DNA of 30,768 nt from a virus, in the IMG/VR virus record IMGVR_UViG_3300050821_005345, positions 1-30,768 of that record; one strand, 5' to 3'. Below, piece by piece: positions 8,350-16,349 of the stretch (position 1 is its first letter; each line of letters opens with the position of its first letter). The notes under the pieces were generated by a model. It ran no database searches, was not told the DNA's origin, and was given only the letters and a program-made list of their open reading frames with translations. Position numbers and translations under genes: made by a program.

Positions 8350-9047
8350 ATCGACTTCGCCTTGATCTCCCCCGCTTCCTTCGAGTCCTGCCGCGATCCG
8401 CAGTGCCGGCACAGCAACGCGCCCTCGATGATCGGCTCTTTGCAGAACACGCACTTGCCCATCGTGTGCTCGGCTACGCCGAACAGCGGCGACTGCCCCA
8501 GCAGCTCCGCGGCTTCGTTGTAAAGTTCCGGATCGCGCGAGTTCACCGGGAAGACGTGCCCGCGAAGCTTGAGATTCGAGCCGGTGTCGTAGACCAGGCG
8601 CAACATCTGATGCACCTTCTTGCGCGCGCCATCCAGCTCTTTCTTGGTAGGCTCTTCGTTCTCGGTGACGAACACGCCCCACCAGGTCAGGTCTTCGGCG
8701 TCGATCGACAGTCCGCCGCGGCCTTCGTGGATCAGGGCTTTGGCTTTGTCGATGCCGTCCTCCTCGAGCCAGGCCATATTTCCGGCGCCGTCGGCCAGGT
8801 CGTAGGGCTCCATTTCGATGTTGCGGAACACCAGCGGCGTGGAATACGGCTCGCCCTTGGGACAGGCTTCGAGCACGCGCAGGCCTTTATTCAGCGGCGG
8901 GAATTCATGGCGCCGCGGTCCGACGTTGAAGACGTACACGGGCGGGAATTTCCTCGGGTCTTGCTCGCGCAGAGATTTCGGCACGGGCGGCACCCGGCGG
9001 CGGTTCACTTCGGCGGCATCGTAGCGGCCTGCAACTGGGACTAACAT
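8346..9047 (-). CDS. Conserved-looking phage protein with C-terminal zinc ribbon
   Basis: The start chosen is the ATG at 9047, preceded by a GGAG ribosome-binding site; the frame is open further upstream but lacks a comparable site. The 233-residue product has a Pro/Arg-rich N-terminus, a central charged domain (about residues 90-170, with WWGVFVTENEEP), and a C-terminal zinc ribbon with CxxC at ~199-202 and CxxC at ~213-216 (CVFCKEP, CRHCGS). The tail after it is Lys/Glu-rich. The gene lies downstream of the capsid block, a region used by head-completion and connector proteins. Function is unknown; metal or nucleic-acid binding is likely for the ribbon. Confidence 0.7.
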   Translation of the reverse strand: MLVPVAGRYDAAEVNRRRVPPVPKSLREQDPRKFPPVYVFNVGPRRHEFPPLNKGLRVLEACPKGEPYSTPLVFRNIEMEPYDLADGAGNMAWLEEDGIDKAKALIHEGRGGLSIDAEDLTWWGVFVTENEEPTKKELDGARKKVHQMLRLVYDTGSNLKLRGHVFPVNSRDPELYNEAAELLGQSPLFGVAEHTMGKCVFCKEPIIEGALLCRHCGSRQDSKEAGEIKAKSI

Positions 9048-9075
9048 GATGGACTCCTTCGATATATCAAAATTG

Positions 9076-9663
9076 TTATAACTGCTTGAATTCCCCGGCC
9101 CTGGTGGCGATCCGCGCACGCAATTCCGGCGAGAGCTTCGACAGATCACCGAGCACGATGTCCGAGGAGTTGCGCTTGCCGGGGTTGCCGGCGACGGCGT
9201 TTTCTCCGAACGGGCCGTTCACGTCGTCGTAGATGTCGGAGAACTTCTGCGCCTGTGCCTTCTTGCGTTTCTCGGCCTGCTTCTCGCGCCAGGCCTTCTT
9301 TTCCCACTCGGAAAGCATCTTGCCGCGCTCCACGCACAGGATCACCTGGCGCAGGCATTCCCGACCGAGATCGCCCATCGAAACGTATTCGCCTTCCATC
9401 TGCACGATCCAGCTAAGGAAATATTCACCGCCGGACGGCCGCGGCCCCATCGACTCTTCGTCCCACGTGCCAAACTTTTCATGGGGGACAAACACTTCGA
9501 GGATCCAGCGTGGATCCACATCGTCGTAGCGCTTGCAGAGCTGGCCGAAGCGGATCTCTTCGCGGTCCGGTCCCCACACCACGCGGTACTTCGGCTGCGA
9601 GTAGATCGCGTCGACACCAAAACTGGCGCAGACTTTATCGACCCACTTGGGAGGATTTCTCAC
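9076..9663 (-). CDS. Phage protein of unknown function, capsid-proximal
   Basis: The 195-residue product has a mixed alpha/beta N-terminal half with several aromatics (VVWGPDREEIRFGQLC, WILEVFVPHEKFG). A strongly basic helical segment around residues 118-140 (EWEKKAWREKQAEKRKKAQ) is followed by a Gly/Asn-rich linker and a short C-terminal helix (LSPELRARIATRAGEF). It overlaps the upstream 57-residue gene by four bases. It has four cysteines without a zinc pattern. No family is recognised; position suggests a head-associated role. Confidence 0.7.
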   Translation of the reverse strand: MRNPPKWVDKVCASFGVDAIYSQPKYRVVWGPDREEIRFGQLCKRYDDVDPRWILEVFVPHEKFGTWDEESMGPRPSGGEYFLSWIVQMEGEYVSMGDLGRECLRQVILCVERGKMLSEWEKKAWREKQAEKRKKAQAQKFSDIYDDVNGPFGENAVAGNPGKRNSSDIVLGDLSKLSPELRARIATRAGEFKQL

Positions 9664-9833
9664 GCGGAGGCCACCTTCGGTGCGACTGGCATGTTCACTG
9701 GGTAGAAGGAACTATCAGCACACACGATCAAGAATTCCCGATCATCGGGAGCCTGGTGCATGCGGGCGCCGAATTGGAAAATCACCGGGTCACCTTGCAG
9801 GCACAGGCCGCACGTTGTCGGTTGAAGATCCAT
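9660..9833 (-). CDS. Small protein of unknown function
   Basis: The ATG at 9833 is chosen because a GGAG lies about ten bases upstream; a longer frame reaching 9902 has a low-complexity start. The 57-residue product has CGLC near residue 8 and beta-strand-like segments (PVIFQFGARMHQ, REFLIVCADSSFYPVNMPV). Its stop overlaps the next gene by four bases (ATGA), and its start overlaps the upstream gene by 44 bases in another frame. Function is unknown. Confidence 0.55.
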   Translation of the reverse strand: MDLQPTTCGLCLQGDPVIFQFGARMHQAPDDREFLIVCADSSFYPVNMPVAPKVASA

Positions 9834-9975
9834 TTGCTTGTTTCTCCGAAGCGATGACGGAGGCCACAAAGAGCCTCCGCCATAACTTCGCATCCACTTC
9901 ATTGGCGAAATCGATCACGGCCGAAATCCGGGCGTAAAAGACATCCGCCTGTTGCTTGGCTGTGAGCGGCGTCAT
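9790..9975 (-). CDS. Small helical protein of unknown function
   Basis: This 61-residue protein is mainly helical (TAKQQADVFYARISAVIDFA, then WRRLFVASVIASEKQ) and ends in a polar tail. It starts two bases after the major capsid stop codon, so reinitiation after capsid translation is likely. Its 3' end overlaps the next gene out of frame. No family is recognised. Confidence 0.55.
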   Translation of the reverse strand: MTPLTAKQQADVFYARISAVIDFANEVDAKLWRRLFVASVIASEKQANGSSTDNVRPVPAR

Positions 9976-9977
9976 CC

Positions 9978-11258
9978 CTAGTACGAAGCCGGAATTCCAG
10001 CATTCGGCCAGTACACACCGGCGCGGGGGTTATCCACGAAGAAGTTGAACCCGCCCCAGATGTAGGTGATCGTCGCTGCCGACAGACCGCCGGAAGCGCC
10101 GTAGATCGGCCACAGCGTTTGTCCGCCGAAGTCGAGCGGCCCGATCGGCTTGATCTCGCCGCGGCCCCAGTGCTTCAGCACCAGCCCGTCTATGCGGCCG
10201 CGCTTGGCGTGGATCGAGACCAACTTCGGCATGCCGCCCACGGTTTCGGCCGAGTCCGACTGCAGCATGTCGACCGCGTTCCCACCCTTCAACTGGTTGG
10301 CCACGACGATCTGCGGAGTCAGCGACAAGTTTTGCCATGCCGCATCCTGGTCCGTGTTCATGTGGATCAGGAATTCCTTGACGTTGGGGTTGTCGATGCC
10401 CAACGCGGACTTCATGGCGTTTTTGCCGCGCTGGATGGCGGCGGGAGTGACGGCAAAGCCAGCCAGGTTCACTTGTGGGGTGATCAAGCGGCCGGGATAC
10501 GCGGACCGGGCCAGGTTCAGCCAGGTTCCGGTGTTGCCGGGGTTGTTCTGGTGGTACTGCAGCGAGAACAGCGACGTGGAAGCCACGCCAGGTGCTCCGG
10601 CAATGATGCACAGATAGCCTGCGACCGTTCCCGCGGGAACCGGGCCGGTGAGATAGACCGTCTGCGTCGACGTGGTGGCATCGTTTGATAGAACGGTCAC
10701 CGTGCCGTCCGGGTTGTAGCCCACTAGCGGCGCCGCGCCCAGGGCCGGGAAGATGTTGAAGTTCATCTGGTCCTGGAACTGGTTGGCGTTGCCGACGACG
10801 ATCTGGTTGACGCCGGTCGAGACGATGGTGTCGATCGTGCCGGATCCGGTCGGGTCGGAATTGAGCAGCGACTCCAAAAACACCTTGAAGCGCTGCGTCA
10901 TCTTTTCGAGGTTGCGCTTGGCGGCGGGCTCGACGGCTTTCTCTTTGCCGTCAGTCGCCACTTCAGCGTATTTCGTGAACTCGGTTGCGGCCGAGAAAAA
11001 CACCGGCGATAGTTGCCAGTAGGTCGAGACGATGGCTTTCCCACGTCCGAAGTCGCCGCCGTCCGGATCCACCTGGCTCGGCGAAGTGCCGGAGTAGACG
11101 TCGAGGATGCCGCGCATGGCGCGTGAGGACTGCACTTCGACGTTGCGCTTTTCGATCTTGTCGAACAGCGTGGTGTCGCCCTGCATCAGCTCCTCGATGC
11201 GGGGCAGCAGTTTTTCATACTGATAGGCGATGTACTGCGCGTTGGTGCCTTGAGGCAT
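9978..11258 (-). CDS. Major capsid protein candidate (HK97-fold type)
   Basis: This 426-residue protein begins with a helical N-arm (IAYQYEKLLPRIEELMQGDTTL) and has a P-domain-like helix around residues 105-135 (KRNLEKMTQRFKVFLESLLN). Beta-rich inserts with Thr/Val/Gly runs occur at ~140-255. A late A-domain-like portion includes KEFLIHMNTDQDAAWQ and GGFNFFVDNPRAGVYWP. Size, composition and position directly after portal and scaffold-like genes all fit a major capsid protein. The ATG at 11258 has a GGGAG site 9 bases upstream and is preceded by a 205-base spacer, as expected for a strongly expressed gene. No protease gene is seen next to it. Confidence 0.75.
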   Translation of the reverse strand: MPQGTNAQYIAYQYEKLLPRIEELMQGDTTLFDKIEKRNVEVQSSRAMRGILDVYSGTSPSQVDPDGGDFGRGKAIVSTYWQLSPVFFSAATEFTKYAEVATDGKEKAVEPAAKRNLEKMTQRFKVFLESLLNSDPTGSGTIDTIVSTGVNQIVVGNANQFQDQMNFNIFPALGAAPLVGYNPDGTVTVLSNDATTSTQTVYLTGPVPAGTVAGYLCIIAGAPGVASTSLFSLQYHQNNPGNTGTWLNLARSAYPGRLITPQVNLAGFAVTPAAIQRGKNAMKSALGIDNPNVKEFLIHMNTDQDAAWQNLSLTPQIVVANQLKGGNAVDMLQSDSAETVGGMPKLVSIHAKRGRIDGLVLKHWGRGEIKPIGPLDFGGQTLWPIYGASGGLSAATITYIWGGFNFFVDNPRAGVYWPNAGIPASY

Positions 11259-11463
11259 AAAGAGTTCTCCCGGAGAATGATTTGTGGGACTGGTGCTTCG
11301 TGTGCGGGAGTCTCAGTTCCTGCGGGACGGGCCGGACACCTTCCGGCGGGGCTTCATGCGCGGGCTTCCCAGTTTCGGCGTGCTTCGTTAAGAAGCAAAG
11401 CGCCCAGGGTGTCTGATCCCTGACGAAGAGCGCGAAGCAGAACTTTGTTTTACGGCCGTTTGA
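11259..11463. other. Spacer upstream of capsid gene with small inverted repeats
   Basis: This 205-base stretch between the scaffold-like and capsid genes has no convincing gene. It contains three short inverted repeats: CCGGA/TCCGG at 11332-11346, TGCTTC/GAAGCA at 11381-11397 and CAGGG/CCCTG at 11405-11422. None is followed by a T-run on the minus strand, so they are not classical terminators. A capsid promoter, mRNA-stabilising leader or processing site is possible. The ribosome-binding site GGGAG lies at its left end. Confidence 0.45.
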
Positions 11464-12858
11464 CTATGGTCGTTTAACCTGGATCAGCTTGCCGGTTTTC
11501 AGCCGGTAGATGCCGTTCCACTTGTCGGTCAGCGGATCGGAATAGTTGATCTCTTTGGCCGGAGGTAGCGCGTTGACCTGGATCGGAGTTTCTTTGCCGA
11601 AGGTACGGGGACGCTCTCCTCCACCGCTTCCGCCTTTATCCCCATCGGCTGCTTTGCGCGCTCCCGCCTTCGGCTTGCCGAACCATTCCGCGAAAATCAC
11701 CGAGGCCACTCCGGGCTTATTTTCGGTTCCTTTGATCGCCTGGTCGTGGCGGGCGTTCAGCATGCGCACGCACTTCGCGGTGTCGCCGGAAGCGAGCGCG
11801 GCGGAGTATTTGTCCAGCCACTTCGAATCATTGAGCACTTCGTTGTGCACTGCATTGCGCACGTCTTTCAGAAAGCGCCCGTAGCGGTTGGGCTGATCCT
11901 TCTGCAGCTTCGCGAGATCGAAGCCGGACGACTTGGCCACACTCGATAGTGAGGTTTCGATCCCGCGATTGAGGTAGGGGCTAGCCTCGGTGTTGATTTT
12001 CGCGTTCCGCACCTGCTGCTTCTCTTCGCCGAGCTTGTTGCGCTCTTCGTCGAGCTTGCGCTGTTGCGGGTCGATCTGTTTTTCGGGAACCTTCTTCGCG
12101 AATTCGTTGCGAGAGTTGTAATACTTCGCCAGAGCCTTCGCCAGTTGCGCAGCCTGCGGATTGTCTTTCAAGTCAGCGAGAGTTTCGTAAATCTTTTCGA
12201 CCGGCAGGTTCTGCAGGTCGTTGACGATGACCTTCGCCATCAGGTGATCGTAGTGCTCGGGGTGGTGTTCGGAGACGTAGCCGAGCGAGTTGGTGAAGTG
12301 CTTCAGAGAGAGATCGGCGTTCTCTTTGAAACACATTTCGGTCCACTTGGGATCGCCGTTGTTAAAAAGTTCCGCATCGGCTGCGTATGCGTTCATGTCG
12401 CCCTGCAGCTTTTCGATGCCATCGACGCCGCCGAACTCCTCGATCTGGCGGGCCAGGCCGATCGCTTCCTTCACGCCGCCAGGAAAGGTTTTCTTCAGCG
12501 CCTGGTTCGCGAAGTAGATTGACCGGAGGTCTTTGTCTTGCTCGAAGAGTTCTTTATATTTGGCGGGGATTTTGCGGCCGTCGGCGAGAGCGACTTCGGC
12601 GTTTGGGTCGGTGGATCCATCACCGTCTCCAGATCCCTCAGGAGAGCCGTCCCCAAGGTCTTCCCCGGGCTCGCCTTCAGCGGGGGACGCACCGTCCCCT
12701 CCTGAATCGCCACCAGTTGCGCCACCGTCCGTCGCGCCATCTCCGCCTCCCTCGACGGCCGCAAGCGAACTCGCGCCCCCGCCGTCAGCAAAAAATAACG
12801 TGCCTGCAAGTACGAAGCGCAGAAACCAGAATTTCAGAATCAGATTAAGGCGTTGCAT
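11464..12858 (-). CDS. Scaffold-like head assembly protein
   Basis: The start chosen is the ATG at 12858, with GGAGG eight bases upstream; the frame is open further upstream inside the portal gene. The 464-residue product has a hydrophobic N-terminus (LNLILKFWFLRFVLAGTLFF), then a long disordered Gly/Asp/Glu segment (about residues 24-95). A helical, charged middle and C-terminal part follows, including DEERNKLGEEKQQV around residue 275, and the end is basic (LKTGKLIQVKRP). Acidic and helical composition and the position between portal and capsid fit a scaffolding protein. The hydrophobic N-terminus is unusual for a scaffold. Confidence 0.65.
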   Translation of the reverse strand: MQRLNLILKFWFLRFVLAGTLFFADGGGASSLAAVEGGGDGATDGGATGGDSGGDGASPAEGEPGEDLGDGSPEGSGDGDGSTDPNAEVALADGRKIPAKYKELFEQDKDLRSIYFANQALKKTFPGGVKEAIGLARQIEEFGGVDGIEKLQGDMNAYAADAELFNNGDPKWTEMCFKENADLSLKHFTNSLGYVSEHHPEHYDHLMAKVIVNDLQNLPVEKIYETLADLKDNPQAAQLAKALAKYYNSRNEFAKKVPEKQIDPQQRKLDEERNKLGEEKQQVRNAKINTEASPYLNRGIETSLSSVAKSSGFDLAKLQKDQPNRYGRFLKDVRNAVHNEVLNDSKWLDKYSAALASGDTAKCVRMLNARHDQAIKGTENKPGVASVIFAEWFGKPKAGARKAADGDKGGSGGGERPRTFGKETPIQVNALPPAKEINYSDPLTDKWNGIYRLKTGKLIQVKRP

Positions 12859-15211
12859 TGGGAAGTCCTCCAGGTGCTGGTGTGGCGAGAGGCGGCAATG
12901 GTGCAGCTCCCGCGGGTGGTGCGCCGGGTCCGCCAGGTCCACCCATTCCAGGCTTCGGCATGGGCATCGGCGGTGGGGGCGGTCCTTCGATCGGCGGCGG
13001 GAACATAAAGTTTTTCGCTTTGCCGGCCGCGACGTGCGCGTTCATGTGCAATTTGAGATCGAGCCAGACATCCATCCCTTTACGGCCGTCGCCGAGATTC
13101 TGCATGCGTTTGATCTTCTGGCCTTCCGGCGAATTCAGGATGCGCGAACATTCCATCGCTTCGTTGACGTGATCCTCGGAGTCGTCGACCGGGATGCTCG
13201 ACTTCATAATCGGCGGCTGTTGGGGCAGCGGCGGCATCTCTTCCGGCTGTTTGCCGAGCTGCGCGGCGGCCTGGGTGAGCTGCTGCTGGCGCTGTTGGTC
13301 GCGCTGCTCCATCGCGTCGTCATCTTGCTCCGGGCCTTCGCCCTTCTGCATCTCCGCCCATTCCATGATCTGCTTCTCGCGCGGATCGGCGGCGGGGATG
13401 TCGAATTCTTCGACCCCGATGGCTTCGTATATCAATTGCTGATTCGTCGGCAGCTGCAGAGTCGCCGCAAGCGATGGGTTGGTTGGGGCCGCGGCCATGA
13501 GGCCTTTTATGGTCTGGGATTTCGACGACCACGATTCGGGGAACCCTTGCGCGGAGATGGCGGTGCAGGTGAAGCCGCCACGCAGAATCAGGGGATCGAT
13601 CTCGACCGCTTCCTGCTTCCGGTTCGCGCCTTCAACCAGCGCGGCGAATTTCTGATCCCGCTTGGCTGCGATCTTCGCCGCCTGCTCGTGGATCTTCGCG
13701 GCAAAATTCTGGAACGGCACCCAGACGATCGTAAGAACGCCCAGCGATTGCTGCAATGCCTGCTGGTAAGCCTTCGCCGTCTTCTGATCCTCCATGTTGG
13801 CCCCGAACATGGCGGGCTGGTTCAGGGTCACCAGCTGCGTGAGGGGTCCCTGCAGGTTTTGAATCCAGGTTACGAGCACTCCCGGCGCTTCCACCTGCGG
13901 TTCGGGGAAGAAACTGTTTTCGAGCGGTTCGCCTTCCGCCTTTTTCTTGAAGCGGATTGCGCCGTACTGGGCGATCTGGGATTGGATGGCCTGCGCTTCG
14001 GTTTCATCCATATCGGCCCAGAGCGAGGGCACGCAATATTTCAGCAGCTCGGCGGTCAGGTTCATCGCGTCGTTGAATTCCATCTGCACCGGCACGTGCG
14101 GGTCGCCCAGTGAGTTGCGCGCCTGGCCTTCGCCCGGTTCGGCATGCAGCACTTCGATGTGGTCATCGAGCGCGCAGGCCTCCGCGCCGCAAAATGTTTG
14201 CCCCACAAACGTCAGCTTGCAGCCATCGGGGAAAATGCCTTCTTGCTCGGTCTCTTCGCCGTCGTCATCTTTGCCCTCGCCGCCCACAAAGAACAGCCGC
14301 GCTTCCTCGTCGCATTCCCAGAACGCGGCCGGCGTCAGGAACCATTCATCCTCGGTCGCGAGATAAGCCAGCGAATCCTGCGAGAGCTGCGTGATCGACT
14401 CCGCGGTTGAGATCCGCGCCATGCGCGCGATCTCATCATTCGGCGACAGCGATTTCGCGCCCGCGGCCAGGTCTTCGGCGACTTCCGCGTGCTTCTGCTT
14501 CATCGAAACGATGTCGTGATCTTTCGAGAGCTTGCAGTAGGGCCACAGCTTCTTCTCCGTCTCGTAGATTGGGACTTTCGATTCCAGCACGCCGTAGTAG
14601 CATGTTTTCTCGGTCTCGCCGCACTTCTCTGTTTTGGCGATAATGCGGCCATCGGTCCACATCAGGCGTCCGATGGTAATCTGGGCATCCTGCGCAGAGT
14701 TGTACTTGTCGTAGACCTTGAGATATTTCTCGGCTTCGCGGGAGGCGCGGATCGAATCCGATTCTTTCGGCTGGTCCGGTTCCATGCGGATCGCCGGGGG
14801 ATTCTGCGCGAACACGCTGGTGAAGATCTTCCCGTTGGCTTTGAAGATGTTGAAATCTTGGGTCTGCGTGCCTTGCTCCTGGTTCAGGTTCTCCGCGGTG
14901 TTCACTGCTCCGCCTAGCTGCCCGACCTGGAAGCAGTTGGAGTCGTTGTTCCACCAGACGTGCTGTAGGCCCAGCCAGAAATAGCGTTTCAGGGCGCAAC
15001 GCAGGATCTCGATCTGTCGTCCCCACTGATCGCGCAGGTTGTACTTGTTGCAGAGCTGGCGCAGCTGCGCGACGCGATCTTCGGGGAGATCGAGAAACTT
15101 CAGGCCGTATTTTTCTTCCAGAGTCTCTTCCTCATCCCCTTCATCGACTTGATCGTCAACGTCAGGGGGCAGGGAAGCGGTCTCTTCCGGAGTGTCGAGC
15201 AGGTTAGGCAT
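12845..15211 (-). CDS. Portal protein
   Basis: This 788-residue protein lies between the small genes that follow terminase and the scaffold gene, the usual portal position. It has an acidic N-terminus and then a helical core with aromatic-rich segments (ALKRYFWLGLQHVWWNND). A region around residues 400-520 has the portal-like pattern of a long helix and hydrophobic segments (DAMNLTAELLKYCVPSLW, GVLVTWIQNLQGPL). Gln-rich helices follow. The last ~60 residues are a Pro/Gly/Met-rich disordered tail (PMPMPKPGMGGPGGP). Length matches large podovirus portals. The stop overlaps the scaffold start region by 14 bases, and the N-terminus overlaps the upstream gene by eight. Confidence 0.75.
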   Translation of the reverse strand: MPNLLDTPEETASLPPDVDDQVDEGDEEETLEEKYGLKFLDLPEDRVAQLRQLCNKYNLRDQWGRQIEILRCALKRYFWLGLQHVWWNNDSNCFQVGQLGGAVNTAENLNQEQGTQTQDFNIFKANGKIFTSVFAQNPPAIRMEPDQPKESDSIRASREAEKYLKVYDKYNSAQDAQITIGRLMWTDGRIIAKTEKCGETEKTCYYGVLESKVPIYETEKKLWPYCKLSKDHDIVSMKQKHAEVAEDLAAGAKSLSPNDEIARMARISTAESITQLSQDSLAYLATEDEWFLTPAAFWECDEEARLFFVGGEGKDDDGEETEQEGIFPDGCKLTFVGQTFCGAEACALDDHIEVLHAEPGEGQARNSLGDPHVPVQMEFNDAMNLTAELLKYCVPSLWADMDETEAQAIQSQIAQYGAIRFKKKAEGEPLENSFFPEPQVEAPGVLVTWIQNLQGPLTQLVTLNQPAMFGANMEDQKTAKAYQQALQQSLGVLTIVWVPFQNFAAKIHEQAAKIAAKRDQKFAALVEGANRKQEAVEIDPLILRGGFTCTAISAQGFPESWSSKSQTIKGLMAAAPTNPSLAATLQLPTNQQLIYEAIGVEEFDIPAADPREKQIMEWAEMQKGEGPEQDDDAMEQRDQQRQQQLTQAAAQLGKQPEEMPPLPQQPPIMKSSIPVDDSEDHVNEAMECSRILNSPEGQKIKRMQNLGDGRKGMDVWLDLKLHMNAHVAAGKAKNFMFPPPIEGPPPPPMPMPKPGMGGPGGPGAPPAGAAPLPPLATPAPGGLPNATP

Positions 15212-15518
15212 TTACAAGGGCCGCGGCGGCTGCTTCTTCGTCGTCGTTCGCGATCCGGCAGTCGAGAAATCTGTAGTCGTTAATCCAGAAGGCAGCGTGC
15301 TTCCAGCCGCGCTCATGGTTGAATATGCGGAACGGTTCAGCTTGAAGAGGTAGGCCAAGATCGCCGTTGAGTGAATCCGGCATGTCGCCGTCGCCTTTTT
15401 TGACGAGGTAGGCAATGCGGCGCGAGACCAAGCCGCCCGACGCACCGTAGACCGAGAAGGAATCCATGTCGCCGATGAAGACGCGGAAGAGGCCCTGGCT
15501 GATGGTTTCGAGTTTCAT
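15204..15518 (-). CDS. Small conserved-looking phage protein
   Basis: The ATG at 15518 overlaps the TGA of the secreted 72-residue protein by four bases (ATGA), which supports this start over a longer one. The 104-residue product has an aromatic/beta N-terminus (GLFRVFIGDMDSFSVYGA), a Leu/Pro middle, a segment with HERGWKHAAFWINDYRFLDC, and an acidic-Ala C-terminus. It is neither secreted nor membrane-bound. It overlaps the portal start by eight bases. Function unknown. Confidence 0.65.
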   Translation of the reverse strand: MKLETISQGLFRVFIGDMDSFSVYGASGGLVSRRIAYLVKKGDGDMPDSLNGDLGLPLQAEPFRIFNHERGWKHAAFWINDYRFLDCRIANDDEEAAAAALVNA

Positions 15519-15733
15519 TCCGAATCCCGATCGGGTTGCGGCGGGTCGGGGTGATAACACTTCACGGTCACCGAATCGGCGTCCGAGGTCTCGAAGTACC
15601 AGCGGCTTGTCTCGCAGGGGTGCGAAGTGTAGAGCGTTTCCGTCTCTGGATCGGCCGCTATTACCGAGCTGCGGCCGTCGGGCACCAGGCAGATCGTGAA
15701 GAACACCGCGAAGATGGCGAGCACGAATTTCAT
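15515..15733 (-). CDS. Small secreted protein with Sec leader
   Basis: The 72-residue product has a Sec signal peptide: Lys at position 2, a hydrophobic core (FVLAIFAVFFTICLV), and a cleavage site near A26 or A27 (VIAAD). The mature ~45 residues are acidic and contain two cysteines (HPCETSR, TVKCYHPD), which could form one disulfide. The stop overlaps the next gene by four bases, and its start overlaps the preceding micro-gene by four. Function unknown; spanin-like partner or envelope factor are possibilities only. Confidence 0.65.
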   Translation of the reverse strand: MKFVLAIFAVFFTICLVPDGRSSVIAADPETETLYTSHPCETSRWYFETSDADSVTVKCYHPDPPQPDRDSE

Positions 15734-15909
15734 TGGTGCAGATCGCCGCCCTTCATAAAACGCTTGCCGAGAATCCCCCGGGCTCGGATATGCGGATTCG
15801 ACGAGTGCGATTCTTTCTCCGCTTCCTGACGCTTAGAGACGCCGCGGCTTGCAGCTGCTCGCGTCAGAGCGCCGGGGTGCTTGATCGCTTTCTTGATGAA
15901 GTTAGCCAT
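15730..15909 (-). CDS. Basic micro-protein of a phage small-protein type
   Basis: The 59-residue frame encodes a basic protein starting MANFIKKAIKHPGALTRAAA, with a KRQEAEKES segment and ending RARGILGKRFMKGGDLHQ. The IKKAIKHPGALTRA opening and the HIRARGILGKRF motif recall small proteins found in several tailed phages; I recognise the pattern but not a function. Four-base overlap with the next gene and eight-base overlap with the preceding one indicate coupling. Confidence 0.75.
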   Translation of the reverse strand: MANFIKKAIKHPGALTRAAASRGVSKRQEAEKESHSSNPHIRARGILGKRFMKGGDLHQ

Positions 15910-16126
15910 AGAGTTCCGTCAATCCATTTTTCGCGAGATCGTGTTTCGAGTTGAACCGTTTACACCAGTCTTCCGAGCGAATGGGAGAACGGACGCCCTC
16001 GCAGCGCGGCGGGGAACCAGGGATGTAATGCTTGCAATCAGAGCAGCGCTGGCCCCCATGCTGCGAAGGGTGTTGATAGCCGACTGCTTCATGGCTTCGC
16101 TTCTGGCTTGCTGGCAGTTCCGGCAC
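15902..16126 (-). CDS. Cys-rich micro-protein resembling small phage iron-sulfur/zinc proteins
   Basis: The 74-residue frame uses a GTG start at 16126; the start is uncertain. It contains GGQRCSDCKHYIP, then RCEGVRSPI and DWCKRF, giving cysteines at ~28, 31, 42 and 55. The C-x2-C...C...V...I...WC arrangement resembles small HiPIP-like or zinc-binding proteins seen in phages. An alternative frame over 15919-16092 (ATG overlapping the upstream stop) lacks this motif, so the Cys-rich frame is preferred. Cofactor identity is not determined. Confidence 0.65.
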   Translation of the reverse strand: MPELPASQKRSHEAVGYQHPSQHGGQRCSDCKHYIPGSPPRCEGVRSPIRSEDWCKRFNSKHDLAKNGLTELYG

Positions 16127-16229
16127 GTGTGGGCTTCGTTTGTGGTTCGATCAGATGTTTGCGGCCCTGCTTCCGTCCCCACTCGCGCAGGGCTTTCAGC
16201 TGGGCCGCATGTTCCTTCGTGAAGGCCAT
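16089..16229 (-). CDS. Basic micro-protein of unknown function
   Basis: The 46-residue frame begins MAFTKEHAAQLKALREWGRK and is strongly basic with a Pro/Thr/Ala tail (IEPQTKPTRAGTASKPEAKP). It follows directly on the stop of the 39-residue gene and overlaps the start region of the Cys-rich gene. It has no cysteines. A nucleic-acid binding role would fit the charge but is not shown. Confidence 0.55.
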   Translation of the reverse strand: MAFTKEHAAQLKALREWGRKQGRKHLIEPQTKPTRAGTASKPEAKP

Positions 16230-16349
16230 CTACTTTTTCGCTTTCTTCTTCAGAGGCAGGTTCTCCTCCGAAGTGGAAGCGAAATCGTGCAACTGTTGGT
16301 GCTCCGCGATCGCCATCGCGCGGCGCATCTTGATGGAGAGCGCGGGCAT
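16230..16349 (-). CDS. Basic micro-protein with LHDFAST motif
   Basis: The 39-residue product begins MPALSIKMRRAMAIAEHQQ and ends in LHDFASTSEENLPLKKKAKK. The LHDFAST...LP-basic ending is a pattern I have seen in short phage proteins, but no function is known to me. It abuts the stop of the large secreted gene with no gap and its stop is followed directly by the next ATG. Confidence 0.6.
   Translation of the reverse strand: MPALSIKMRRAMAIAEHQQLHDFASTSEENLPLKKKAKK

Noticed and set aside
12533-14113. 526-residue plus-strand open frame
   Set aside because: It is antisense to the portal and scaffold genes, has Arg/Leu/His-rich shadow composition, and no ribosome-binding site or recognisable domain.
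15919-16182. 87-residue minus-strand frame overlapping the Cys-rich micro-gene
   Set aside because: The other frame has the four-cysteine pattern of known small phage proteins. The ATG at 16092 overlapping a stop keeps a shorter version possible, so this is rejected only as the main gene.
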